A DNA stretch of 14,619 bases from Bacteroidota bacterium. GTDB lineage: Bacteria; Bacteroidota; Bacteroidia; Flavobacteriales; Weeksellaceae. The notes under the pieces were generated by a model that was not told the DNA's origin, did not search any database, and saw only the letters and a program-made list of their open reading frames with translations. Positions 1 to 7,717 of the stretch are shown one piece after another (positions within the stretch are counted from its first letter, which is position 1; each line of letters opens with the position of its first letter). Both the position numbers and the translations under genes were made by a program. The stretch is taken from NCBI GenBank assembly GCA_023399675.1, contig JAEWOM010000095.1, positions 1 to 14,619 on the forward strand. Direction: 5' to 3'.

Positions 1-26
1 CTAATTGCCCTGTTCAGGCTTAAACA

Positions 27-1553
27 TTATCTGCGTCTTCCGCCGAGCCCAAACATTCCAAGCAGTGCTTTGGCTCCCTCGCGCATCAGCGTATTGGTAA
101 AAGTCCTTCCTGCTCTGCTGGTTAACACCTGCTCAATCATTCCCGGATCTTCCTTCACCGGTTTTTTCTTCACTTCCGGCGGCGCATTTTTTACGGCCTG
201 CTCCATTCTTTCTGCAAGCATTTCATAGGCGCTCTCTTTGTCCACCGCCTCAGCATATTTCGAAACCAATGCGGAACGTGAAGTTAAGTCTGCAACTTCG
301 GCATCGTTGAGTACATCCATTCTTGATTCGGGAGAAATAAGGTAGGTATGAACCAAAGGCGTCGGAATCCCCTTTTCGTCGAGTGCCGTAACGAAAGCTT
401 CTCCAATACCGAGATTTTGAATCAGCTGTCCCGCATCATAGAATTCAGTGATCGGGTAGTTTTCAACGGCTTTGTTAATCTCTTTTTTATCTTTTGCTGT
501 AAATCCGCGCAGTGCATGCTGCACTTTCAGCCCCAACTGCGACAGAACATTCTCCGGAACATCCCCGGGAATCTGGGTAATAAAATAAATGCCGACACCT
601 TTTGAACGGATCAGTTTTACCATGGTTTCAATCTGCGAAAGCAGCACCTTCGAAGCTTCTTTGAAAATCAGGTGTGCTTCGTCGATAAACAGTACCAACT
701 TGGGCTTTCCCGTATCTCCTTCCTCCGGAAATTCCATGTAAATTTCGGCGAAAAGCGACAGCATAAAGGTGGAAAAAAGCTGTGGCTGCGTCTGGATATT
801 GGCTACACGCAGAATATTGACCACACCTTTACCATCACGCTGCTGCACCAAATCGGCAACATCGAAACTCGGTTCGCCAAAGAAATTGGTTGCGCCCTGC
901 TGCTCCAGCGCAACAATGGAACGCAGAATTGCTCCCAAAGATGCCGATGAAATAGAACCGTAGTTATCCTTCAGGTCGGCTTTACCCTGCGGATTATCGG
1001 TGACATACTGCAGAACTTTTTTCAAATCTTCCAAATCGATCAACGGAAGGCCTTTATCATCACAGTATTTAAATACAATAGACATGATGCTCGACTGTGT
1101 ATCATTGAGCATTAAGATTTTTGACAGCAGCACGGGTCCAAATTCCGTCACCGTTGCACGCAGTTTCACGCCTTTCTCGTTGGAAATCGTCATCAATTCC
1201 ACCGGGAAATTCTGTGCAGACCAGTTGAGCTGTGTTTTACCGTATCGCTCTTCAATGATTGAATTTCTTTCGCCCGGCTGCGCAATGCCGGAAAAATCGC
1301 CTTTAATATCCAGCACCAAAGACGGAATTCCTGCATGAGAAAGCTGCTCGGCAAACACCTGAACGGTTTTGGTTTTCCCTGTTCCGGTTGCTCCAGCGAT
1401 AAGACCGTGCCTGTTAATGGTTTTTAGCGGCAAGGTCACATTAACTTCCGGAACAACTTCATTATTGTATATTCCTTTTCCGAGAATGATGTGTTCGCCT
1501 TTAGGGGTATATCTGCTATTCAGATCCTGAATAAATTTTGCTTTTTCTGCCAT
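27..1553 (-). CDS. HerA/YjgR-type ATPase (DUF853 helicase-like), 508 aa
   Basis: This is a P-loop ATPase of the HerA/FtsK superfamily, DUF853 (YjgR) branch. These proteins are annotated as helicase-like but their cellular role is not settled. The sequence shows a Walker A motif GATGTGKT at residues 54-61, a Walker B motif with IDEAH at 290-294, and a C-terminal tail typical of the family ending in GGRRR. The length of about 500 aa matches full-length YjgR. The start at 1553 opens MAEKAKFIQDLN, which suits the family N-terminus. The stop TAA is at 27-29. It lies 55 bp downstream of uvrB on the same strand, so co-transcription is plausible. It is probably not part of the pigment locus. The family call is strong; any DNA-unwinding role is family inference only. 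Confidence 0.9.
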   Translation of the reverse strand: MAEKAKFIQDLNSRYTPKGEHIILGKGIYNNEVVPEVNVTLPLKTINRHGLIAGATGTGKTKTVQVFAEQLSHAGIPSLVLDIKGDFSGIAQPGERNSIIEERYGKTQLNWSAQNFPVELMTISNEKGVKLRATVTEFGPVLLSKILMLNDTQSSIMSIVFKYCDDKGLPLIDLEDLKKVLQYVTDNPQGKADLKDNYGSISSASLGAILRSIVALEQQGATNFFGEPSFDVADLVQQRDGKGVVNILRVANIQTQPQLFSTFMLSLFAEIYMEFPEEGDTGKPKLVLFIDEAHLIFKEASKVLLSQIETMVKLIRSKGVGIYFITQIPGDVPENVLSQLGLKVQHALRGFTAKDKKEINKAVENYPITEFYDAGQLIQNLGIGEAFVTALDEKGIPTPLVHTYLISPESRMDVLNDAEVADLTSRSALVSKYAEAVDKESAYEMLAERMEQAVKNAPPEVKKKPVKEDPGMIEQVLTSRAGRTFTNTLMREGAKALLGMFGLGGRRR

Positions 1554-1608
1554 GAAATTCTTTTAAATACGATGAATAAAGTAACTGTTTTTTATCGGGT
1601 TTGTGCTG

Positions 1609-3600
1609 TTACGATTTTAGCGCAGCAATTTCATCACGAATCTGTGCCGCTTTAATAAAATCCAGGTTTTTCGCTGCGACTTCCATTGCTTTCTGTTTTT
1701 GCGCAATCAGGAGATCAAGGTCTTCAGATCCGTAAGTTTCTTTTTCCTCAGCCACTTTTTTAATGATTTCCTTCTGGGTATACTTTTCATCCGGAAAATC
1801 TCTCGTTCTTCCTACAAGCGCTTCCGAAATTTTCTTGTTGACCTGTTTCGGGGTAATTCCGTGCAACTGGTTGTATTCCATTTGTTTTTCGCGCCGATAG
1901 TTGGTCTCATCAATGGTCCGCTGCATGGATCCCGTCATTTTATCAGCATACATAATCGCTCTTCCGTTTATATTTCTCGCTGCCCTTCCGACGGTTTGAA
2001 TCATCGACCTGCGCGATCTGAGCATTCCTTCTTTGTCCGCGTCCAAAATGGCAACAAGGGAAACCTCGGGAAGATCAAGACCCTCGCGCAACAGGTTTAC
2101 ACCAATTAACACATCAAAAAGCCCGGTTCTTAAGTCCTGCATGATCTGAATTCTCTCCAGCGTTTCAACATCTGAATGAATATATCGGCAGCGAATTCCG
2201 AATTTGGTGAAATATTTTGTGAGTTCCTCAGCCATTTTTTTCGTCAGCGTTGTTACCAGCACCCGTTCGTCAACTTCTGCTCTTTTCTGAATTTCTTCCA
2301 TCAGATCGTCAATCTGATTCATCGTTGGCCTGATATCAATTTCCGGATCGAGCAGGCCCGTCGGACGGATGATCTGTTCGATGTAATCGCCTCCGGTTTT
2401 TTCCAGTTCATAGTCTGCAGGCGTGGCAGATACATAAATTACCTGATTCTGCATTCCTTCAAATTCCTCAAACTTCAGCGGCCTGTTATCCATTGCTGCA
2501 GGCAGCCTGAAGCCGTATTCCACTAAAGATTCTTTTCGGCTGCGGTCGCCACCGTACATGGCATGAACCTGAGGGATCGTCACATGGCTTTCATCAATGA
2601 TCATCAGAAAATCTTTGGGAAAATAATCCAGCAGACAGAACGGTCTCGAGCCGGGAAGTCGGCCGTCCAGATATCTTGAATAATTTTCAATTCCCGAACA
2701 GTATCCGAGTTCCTTGATCATTTCGAGATCGAGTTCCGTTCTTTCCTGCAGCCGTTTTGCTTCGAGCGGTTTCTCAATACTCTGAAAAAAATCCACCTGT
2801 TTCACCAAATCGTCCTGAATACTTCGGATCGCACCGTTCAATGTTTCTTTGGACGTTACAAAAAGATTGGCTGGATAAATCTGTATCTGATCAAAATTGG
2901 CTTCTATATTTCCGGAAACCGGATCGAAAGTCTGTATTTTTTCAATTTCATCGCCGAAAAACTGCACCCGTATCGCATTATCGGCATAAGCAGGATATAC
3001 ATCGATAACGTCGCCCTTCACGCGGAAAGTACCGCGCTGAAATTCATTTAAAGTTCTGGCATATAAAGCATTCACGAGCGCATGTAGCAAAGCCGTTCGT
3101 GTTACTTTTTCTCCGGTTTTAATGGAAATCAGAGATTTGTGAAATTCATTCGGGTTTCCGATACCGTAAATACAGGAGACGGAAGCGACGATCAGCACAT
3201 CCCTTCGTCCGGAAAGCAGGCTCGCGGTTGCCGAAAGCCGAAGTTTCTCCACTTCTTCATTAATGCTAAGATCTTTCTCTATATAGGTACCGGTCGTTGC
3301 AATGTATGCTTCCGGCTGGTAGTAATCGTAGTACGAAACAAAATATTCCACAGCGTTCTCCGGAAAAAATTCTTTGAACTCCATAAAAAGCTGCGCAGCG
3401 AGTGTTTTGTTATGTGCTAAAACCAAGGTAGGCTTCTGCACATTGGCGACAACGTTTGCCACGGTAAAAGTTTTTCCGGAACCCGTAACGCCGAGTAAAG
3501 TCTGATATTTTTCGCCGACTTCCAGCCCTTTGGTGAGCTGTGCAATGGCATTAGGCTGATCGCCGGTCGGTTTAAATTCAGAATGAAGATTAAATTTCAT
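1609..3600 (-). CDS. uvrB: Excinuclease ABC subunit UvrB, 663 aa
   Basis: UvrB is the damage-recognition helicase-like subunit of nucleotide excision repair; it is loaded by UvrA and recruits UvrC. Visible are Walker A GVTGSGKT (residues 37-44), the tyrosine-rich beta-hairpin region around residues 86-100 (YFVSYYDYYQPEAYI) that clamps DNA, the Walker B segment IIDESH, the helicase motifs ending in QTVGRAARN, and a C-terminal UVR motif (about 630-663) used for UvrC contact. I chose ATG at 3600 because MKFNLHSEFKPTGDQ is the usual UvrB N-terminus and gives the normal length. The frame stays open upstream to 3960, but that stretch is antisense to the acyl carrier protein gene and lacks family similarity. 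It is an ordinary core gene and marks the left border of the pigment-type locus. Confidence 0.97.
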   Translation of the reverse strand: MKFNLHSEFKPTGDQPNAIAQLTKGLEVGEKYQTLLGVTGSGKTFTVANVVANVQKPTLVLAHNKTLAAQLFMEFKEFFPENAVEYFVSYYDYYQPEAYIATTGTYIEKDLSINEEVEKLRLSATASLLSGRRDVLIVASVSCIYGIGNPNEFHKSLISIKTGEKVTRTALLHALVNALYARTLNEFQRGTFRVKGDVIDVYPAYADNAIRVQFFGDEIEKIQTFDPVSGNIEANFDQIQIYPANLFVTSKETLNGAIRSIQDDLVKQVDFFQSIEKPLEAKRLQERTELDLEMIKELGYCSGIENYSRYLDGRLPGSRPFCLLDYFPKDFLMIIDESHVTIPQVHAMYGGDRSRKESLVEYGFRLPAAMDNRPLKFEEFEGMQNQVIYVSATPADYELEKTGGDYIEQIIRPTGLLDPEIDIRPTMNQIDDLMEEIQKRAEVDERVLVTTLTKKMAEELTKYFTKFGIRCRYIHSDVETLERIQIMQDLRTGLFDVLIGVNLLREGLDLPEVSLVAILDADKEGMLRSRRSMIQTVGRAARNINGRAIMYADKMTGSMQRTIDETNYRREKQMEYNQLHGITPKQVNKKISEALVGRTRDFPDEKYTQKEIIKKVAEEKETYGSEDLDLLIAQKQKAMEVAAKNLDFIKAAQIRDEIAALKS

Positions 3601-3730
3601 AGGATAAAAATACACATTCATGCACTTTTGAAAAAAAAAATCTAAGAAATAGGCCCATATTAACAGCGATTTAACTTTTAAACTGCTAATCAAAACCTTC
3701 GTATATTTGCAAACTTTATTATTAAAAACA
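3601..3730. promoter_or_regulatory. Divergent intergenic region between uvrB and the ACP gene
   Basis: This 130-bp AT-rich spacer must hold the promoters for both uvrB (leftward) and the ACP-led operon (rightward). It contains a run of ten A residues at 3631-3640 just upstream of uvrB. A candidate rightward -7 element is listed separately. For uvrB the nearest resemblance on the minus strand is TAGATTTT at 3637-3644, one base off TAnnTTTG and without a convincing upstream element, so I do not call a uvrB promoter. Confidence 0.6.
3702..3709 (+). promoter_or_regulatory. Bacteroidota-type -7 promoter element (TATATTTG) for the ACP operon
   Basis: TATATTTG is an exact match to the TAnnTTTG -7 consensus used by the primary sigma factor of Bacteroidota. 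It lies in the only sizeable gap upstream of the operon and ends 21 nt before the ATG of the ACP gene, giving a short leader. The leader is A-rich (attaaaaaca directly before the ATG), which fits the A-rich ribosome-binding regions of this phylum, with no Shine-Dalgarno sequence. A TTTG-type -33 element at the usual distance is not obvious. One 8-bp match can occur by chance; position is the main support. Confidence 0.65.
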
Positions 3731-3988
3731 ATGGAAAATTTAAGAGAAGAACTGAAGGCAAAAATTGTGGAAGTACTAAACCTGGAAGATGTTAACCCTT
3801 CTGACATTGACACCAATGCTGCTCTTTTCGGAAGCGGACTTGGGCTGGACAGCATCGACGCACTGGAGCTGATCGTTTTACTGGACAAAGAATACGGCAT
3901 TAAACTGGCTGATCCGAAAAAAGGCAAGGAAATTTTCGAAAGCATCGAAACAATGGCCACTTACATCGAGCAGCACAGAACGAAATAA
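3731..3988 (+). CDS. Acyl carrier protein, 85 aa
   Basis: A small acidic acyl carrier protein that carries the growing chain on a phosphopantetheine arm. The attachment motif GLDSIDALEL places the modified serine at Ser41, and the protein shows the usual pattern of amphipathic helices. I chose ATG at 3731 (MENLREELKAKIVEVL). An upstream TTG at 3707 would add eight residues but overlaps the presumed promoter element. It is the first gene of the operon, with its stop followed after 5 nt by the ketosynthase gene, so it most likely serves that ketosynthase and its partner rather than general fatty acid synthesis. Aryl polyene clusters usually encode dedicated ACPs of this kind, often two; only one is in this window. 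Confidence 0.93.
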   Translation: MENLREELKAKIVEVLNLEDVNPSDIDTNAALFGSGLGLDSIDALELIVLLDKEYGIKLADPKKGKEIFESIETMATYIEQHRTK

Positions 3989-3993
3989 AATCA

Positions 3994-5193
3994 ATGAAAA
4001 CCAGGATTGCCATCACAGGAATGGGAATAATTTCTTCCATTGGAAAAAATGTGGAAGAGAATTACCGTTCACTGATCAGTTCCGAACATGGAATTTCCGA
4101 CATCGACTTGCTGAACACCAATCATCGCGGAAAGTTGAAAGTTGGAGAAATAAAAATGACCAATGAAGAACTGATTGAAGAACTGCAAATACCTGAAACC
4201 AATAATTACCCGCGAAGTACGCTTCTCGGAATAAAAGCCGCTCGTGAAGCACTGAAAAGTGCCGGCATTGAAGACATTAATGAAGTTCGGACCGGACTCA
4301 TTTCCTCAACGAGCGTCGGCGGTATGGATATTACCGAGCAATATTTTTATTCGTACGAACAGCATCCGGACAAACAGAAATACATCTCGTCCCATGACGC
4401 CGGACATTCTTCAACTTCCATAGCGGAAACCATCGGGTTGAAAGGCATGGTTTCAACCATCAGCACAGCGTGTTCCTCTGCTGCAAATGCCATTATGATG
4501 GGTGCTAAACTGATTAACAGCGGTGTTCTGGACCGCGTAATTGTAGGTGGAACCGACGCGCTGTCAAAATTTACGCTTAACGGGTTCAACACTTTGATGA
4601 TCGTTACCGACACGCACAATACCCCGTTTGACGAAAACCGCAAAGGCCTGAATTTGGGTGAAGCGGCAGCTTTCCTGATCCTGGAAAGTGAGGAAACAGT
4701 ACAGAAGCACCAAAGGAAAGATCTGGCTTATCTCACAGGATTTGCCAATGCGAATGATGCTCATCACCAAACCGCTTCTTCGGACGATGGCACAGGCGCT
4801 TATCTTGCCATGAAAAAAGCATTTGAAACTTCAGATGTTGCCAAAGAAGATATCGATTACATCAATGTTCACGGCACCGCAACGCCAAACAATGATCTTT
4901 CCGAAGGCATCGCGATGATCAGAATTTTCGGAGAAAACGAAGTTCCTGAATTCAGTTCGACCAAAGCTTTTACAGGTCATACGCTCGCGGCGGCAGCTGC
5001 AATTGAAGCCGTTTATTCCGTGTTAGCGATTCAGCACGGTGTCATTTATCCGAACCTCAACTTCAAAACTAAAATGAAGGAATTTGATTTGACACCGGTT
5101 ACTAAGCTGAAACATAAAGAAATCAATCATGTCCTTTCCAATTCTTTCGGATTCGGAGGTAACTGTTCCACTTTAATTTTTTCTAAATCATGA
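3994..5193 (+). CDS. Beta-ketoacyl-ACP synthase (catalytic KS of a type II PKS/FAS-like system), 399 aa
   Basis: A thiolase-fold ketosynthase that extends an ACP-bound chain by decarboxylative condensation with malonyl-ACP. All catalytic residues are present: nucleophile Cys160 in STACSSAAN, His293 in VHGTATPNND, Lys324 and His329 in STKAFTGHTLAAAAA, and the C-terminal glycine-rich loop NSFGFGGNCS (383-392). At 399 aa it is slightly short of FabF (about 410), as is common for aryl polyene and flexirubin KS proteins. Its TGA stop overlaps the ATG of the next gene (ATGA at 5190-5193), so the two are probably translationally coupled and made in equal amounts, as for KS-alpha/KS-beta pairs. A housekeeping FabF or FabB role is unlikely given the degenerate partner and neighbours. 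The exact polyene assignment is inferred from context. Confidence 0.92.
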   Translation: MKTRIAITGMGIISSIGKNVEENYRSLISSEHGISDIDLLNTNHRGKLKVGEIKMTNEELIEELQIPETNNYPRSTLLGIKAAREALKSAGIEDINEVRTGLISSTSVGGMDITEQYFYSYEQHPDKQKYISSHDAGHSSTSIAETIGLKGMVSTISTACSSAANAIMMGAKLINSGVLDRVIVGGTDALSKFTLNGFNTLMIVTDTHNTPFDENRKGLNLGEAAAFLILESEETVQKHQRKDLAYLTGFANANDAHHQTASSDDGTGAYLAMKKAFETSDVAKEDIDYINVHGTATPNNDLSEGIAMIRIFGENEVPEFSSTKAFTGHTLAAAAAIEAVYSVLAIQHGVIYPNLNFKTKMKEFDLTPVTKLKHKEINHVLSNSFGFGGNCSTLIFSKS

Positions 5194-6254
5194 AGCCGGT
5201 TTTTGTAAACAGCACCAGCTGTATTTCCGTTCAGGACACGTTAAATCCGGATTTCATGAATCTGCTGCAACCGCATTACGACGAGCCGTTGCTGCATGCC
5301 ATTGCACCGAATTATAAAGAATATATTTCTCCGGGCATGATCCGAAGAATGTCCAAAACAGTGAAAATGAGCTCCGTAGCTTCACAGAAAGCACTTGAGG
5401 AAGCCAACGTTGAAAATCCGGATGCTATCATCGTCGGAACAGGTATGGGTTGTGAAGAAGATTCCGAAAAATTTCTGCACAACATCATTCATAATGATGA
5501 ACAGTTCCTCACGCCAACTCATTTCATACAGTCCACACATAATACCGTTGCAGGCCAAATTGCACTGGCACGGAACTGTCACGGATACAATTTCACCTAT
5601 GTTAATTCCGGTTCTTCATTGGAAATGAGTTTACTGGACGCCAAACTTCAGCTGGAAAACGACGAAGCAAAAAATATTCTCGTCGGGGCAACAGATGAGA
5701 AGGCTGCGCGTACAATGGAACTGTATCAGCTTTACGGAACTGTTAAGAAAGGATCTGATTTGCCTGCAGATTTTCTCAATTCCGGGAACGGAGGCGTGGT
5801 TTGGGGAGAAGGTTCCGCTTTTTTTGTACTTGGAAACGAAAAAACGGAAAACACATACGCCCAACTTGCGGACGTTACCTTTACCAATGAAATTGAGGCG
5901 GCAGAAACGCAGGAATTTATAGGTTCCTTCCTGAAGAAAAACGGACTGGATTTTTCGGAAATTGATGCTGTAATTTTAGGCTTCAGCGGCGACGCAAAAA
6001 GTGATTATTATTATCAGGAAGCGCAACAGGCTTTTCCGGAATCCATTCAACTGTATTACAAACATTTAAGTGGCGAATTCAATACTGCAAACGGATTTGC
6101 TTTTTTCATGGCGAATCACATTTTGAAGACGCAGAATATTCCGGAAGTGATGAATATAAACGGCGTAGAAAAATCGGAGATTAGAAATATCCTGATTTAC
6201 GATCATCTGCTCGGCATAGACCATGGCTTAATTCTCCTTAAGAAAGCAGAATAG
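5190..6254 (+). CDS. Ketosynthase-like subunit lacking catalytic residues (chain-length-factor-like), 354 aa
   Basis: A thiolase-fold protein paralogous to the preceding KS but about 45 residues shorter and much diverged. By position against that KS, the nucleophile Cys is replaced by Gly141 (VNSGSSLEMS), the first His by Ser266 (FSGDAK against VHGTAT), and the second His by Glu296 (KHLSGEFNTANG against KAFTGHTLAAAA). The lysine (Lys291) remains. It therefore cannot be an active condensing enzyme. Its likely role is that of a chain length factor, a heterodimer partner shaping the polyene tunnel, as known for type II PKS KS-beta and described for the KS/CLF pair of aryl polyene synthesis. Start-stop overlap with the KS gene supports complex formation. 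A 56-nt gap with a hairpin follows. The dead-enzyme conclusion is visible in sequence; the partner role is inference. Confidence 0.85.
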   Translation: MKPVFVNSTSCISVQDTLNPDFMNLLQPHYDEPLLHAIAPNYKEYISPGMIRRMSKTVKMSSVASQKALEEANVENPDAIIVGTGMGCEEDSEKFLHNIIHNDEQFLTPTHFIQSTHNTVAGQIALARNCHGYNFTYVNSGSSLEMSLLDAKLQLENDEAKNILVGATDEKAARTMELYQLYGTVKKGSDLPADFLNSGNGGVVWGEGSAFFVLGNEKTENTYAQLADVTFTNEIEAAETQEFIGSFLKKNGLDFSEIDAVILGFSGDAKSDYYYQEAQQAFPESIQLYYKHLSGEFNTANGFAFFMANHILKTQNIPEVMNINGVEKSEIRNILIYDHLLGIDHGLILLKKAE

Positions 6255-6271
6255 TTTCATAGGAATAACAG

Positions 6272-6306
6272 TGCTGATGATTTTATCAGCATTTATTTTA
6301 GTTTTT
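6272..6306 (+). terminator. Hairpin with U-rich tail between CLF-like gene and deacetylase gene
   Basis: A perfect 7-bp inverted repeat (TGCTGAT at 6272-6278 and ATCAGCA at 6285-6291) with a 6-nt loop is followed directly by a T-rich tract (TTTATTTTAGTTTTT, 6292-6306). This has the form of an intrinsic terminator, though the stem is short and only moderately GC-rich. It lies 18 nt after the CLF-like stop and the tract ends 4 nt before the deacetylase ATG. Because no convincing new promoter follows, I read it as a possible attenuator that lowers expression of the envelope genes relative to ACP-KS-CLF. Being in the leader of the next gene, it could also affect translation or message stability. 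Confidence 0.5.
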
Positions 6307-6310
6307 AACG

Positions 6311-7066
6311 ATGAAACATCGGGTAATTTCTCTCATTGTCCTGATCAGTGTCGCCATTCTTATTGCGGCAAAAGCAGAATGGTGGATTTTTCTACTATTA
6401 GCGGTCATCTATCTTCTTATAACATTTCTTGGCGTAGTGAATTTGGATTTTCAGTATTTCACGAAGTCATTCACCCGTAATTCTGCCGTGCGCGAAAAAA
6501 AAATTGCCGTTACCTTTGATGACGGTCCGACAGAATTTACACCGGATTTCCTGAATTTACTCGAAAAATACGATCAGAAAGCCACCTTTTTCTGTATCGG
6601 GAAACAGGTGAAAAAATATCCTGAGATCACAACACAGATTATTGCGAAAGGCCACGAAATCGGGAATCACAGTTTTTCTCATTCCAACAGTACGGGTTTC
6701 TTTTCATTCCGGAAAATAGAGAAAGATATCGCTGACTGTGATGCTGCCATCCTGGAAACCGTACAAATCAAAACCGATCTGTACCGTCCGCCTTTCGGCA
6801 TCACGAATCCAAATATTGCCAAAGCCATTCAATCGACCGGCAAAAAATCTATCGGCTGGAGCATCCGATCATTTGACACCGCGATATCTGATGAAAAGAA
6901 AATCCTGAACCGCATTATTCCGAATATTAAACCCGGCAGCGTCATTCTTCTGCACGACACCTCTGTAAAGAGTTTGAATGTGCTGGAGCAAATATTGTTA
7001 TTTTTGCAAAAAGAAAACTATAAAAGCGTTACGGTCACTGAACTTTTTGAATCAAAAAGCATCTAA
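6311..7066 (+). CDS. Membrane-anchored polysaccharide deacetylase (NodB/CE4 domain), 251 aa
   Basis: A carbohydrate esterase family 4 protein, a metal-dependent deacetylase usually acting on N-acetylated sugars. The N-terminus has two hydrophobic segments (about 5-20 and 24-43), so the catalytic domain is tethered to the inner membrane and probably faces the periplasm. NodB motifs are intact: TFDDGP (68-73, with Asp70 as base and Asp71 as metal ligand), HSFSH (120-124, metal-binding His120 and His124), RPPFG (159-163), and LLHD (213-216, catalytic His215). At 251 aa it is a minimal single-domain member. It opens the second part of the operon, after the hairpin, and is followed 27 nt later by the LolA-like gene. 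The substrate in a polyene-lipid locus is not known; a sugar or acyl group on the pigment lipid is a guess. The enzyme family is secure. Confidence 0.92.
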   Translation: MKHRVISLIVLISVAILIAAKAEWWIFLLLAVIYLLITFLGVVNLDFQYFTKSFTRNSAVREKKIAVTFDDGPTEFTPDFLNLLEKYDQKATFFCIGKQVKKYPEITTQIIAKGHEIGNHSFSHSNSTGFFSFRKIEKDIADCDAAILETVQIKTDLYRPPFGITNPNIAKAIQSTGKKSIGWSIRSFDTAISDEKKILNRIIPNIKPGSVILLHDTSVKSLNVLEQILLFLQKENYKSVTVTELFESKSI

Positions 7067-7093
7067 GCCTAAATAATAATTTTGCACTACAAA

Positions 7094-7717
7094 ATGCGGA
7101 TATTTACTACTATACTGTTTCTGTTGATTTCTGCAGTGAATTTTTCTGCACAGTCCAGACTTTCAACTGCTGAAGCCAAGGCTTTTACCTCACGAATTAA
7201 CGCCGGAAGCAAGAACTTACAAACCATACAGGCTGATTTCGTGCAGACCAAAAAAATGGATTTCCTTAAAAATGACATTGTTTCTTCAGGAAAAATGGCA
7301 CTGCAGGCGCCAAATCTGCTGAGCTGGAAGTATTCAAAACCGTATAAATACAGTGTTGTTTTCAAAAACAACCGGATTTATATCGATAATCAGGGAAAAA
7401 AATCGAGTGTAGAGGCCAAAAGCAAATACTTTGAAAAAATCAACAGACTGATTTCGGGCAGTGTCACCGGCAACCTTTTCAGTGATCCCGAATTTAAAGT
7501 TTCATATTATAAAACCGGTGCCTTTACCATTGCTCGGTTTGTTCCGAAATCTTCTCAACTGCTGAAATATATTCGCCAGATTGACCTGTACTTTGCCAAC
7601 AGCGCGACGACGGTTTCCAGGGTGAGTATGCAGGAAGCATCCGGAGACACTTCGGACATAGTTTTTAAAAACACCAAAGTAAATGCGAAACTTCCTGCTG
7701 CTGCTTTCAGTTTGTAG
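7094..7717 (+). CDS. LolA-like outer-membrane lipoprotein carrier protein, 207 aa
   Basis: A periplasmic LolA-like protein: an open beta-barrel fold that shuttles lipidated molecules across the periplasm. The sequence starts with a signal peptide (MRIFTTILFLLISAVNFSAQ, cleavage near residues 18-20). It continues with the family patterns IQADFVQTKKM, SSGKMALQAPNLLSWKYSKPYKYSVVFKNNRIYID and a C-terminal run of beta-strands. Length is normal for LolA. I chose ATG at 7094 because it starts directly at the signal peptide; a TTG at 7082 adds four residues. The 3' end overlaps the next gene by 35 nt. Dedicated LolA paralogs are a hallmark of aryl polyene clusters, where they are thought to carry the polyene lipid to the outer membrane. 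Housekeeping lolA is normally separate from genes of this type. The specific cargo is inferred. Confidence 0.87.
   Translation: MRIFTTILFLLISAVNFSAQSRLSTAEAKAFTSRINAGSKNLQTIQADFVQTKKMDFLKNDIVSSGKMALQAPNLLSWKYSKPYKYSVVFKNNRIYIDNQGKKSSVEAKSKYFEKINRLISGSVTGNLFSDPEFKVSYYKTGAFTIARFVPKSSQLLKYIRQIDLYFANSATTVSRVSMQEASGDTSDIVFKNTKVNAKLPAAAFSL

Noticed and set aside
1..27. Minus-strand mini-frame of eight codons (ATG at 27-25 to TAG at 3-1) overlapping the DUF853 stop as TAATG
   Set aside because: Too short to judge, with no supporting feature. It is most likely chance at the window edge.
3631..3640. Run of ten A residues in the divergent region
   Set aside because: A possible phase-variable tract, but it lies outside coding sequence and is ordinary in AT-rich spacers. 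No sign of variability can be seen from one sequence.
3601..3960. Open upstream extension of the uvrB frame (120 extra codons)
   Set aside because: It is antisense to the ACP gene and its promoter, is low-complexity Ser-rich, and lacks UvrB similarity. The MKFNLHSEF start at 3600 gives the normal length.
4347..4643. 98-codon minus-strand frame inside the KS gene
   Set aside because: It is antisense to the KS active-site region and reflects the codon pattern of the real gene, with no independent support.
7077..7084. TAATTTTG, an exact TAnnTTTG match ahead of the LolA-like gene
   Set aside because: It ends only 9 nt before the ATG, leaving almost no leader, and the nearest TTTG upstream (7046-7049) is spaced too far. 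Several such matches are expected by chance in this AT-rich window. An internal promoter cannot be excluded but is not supported.
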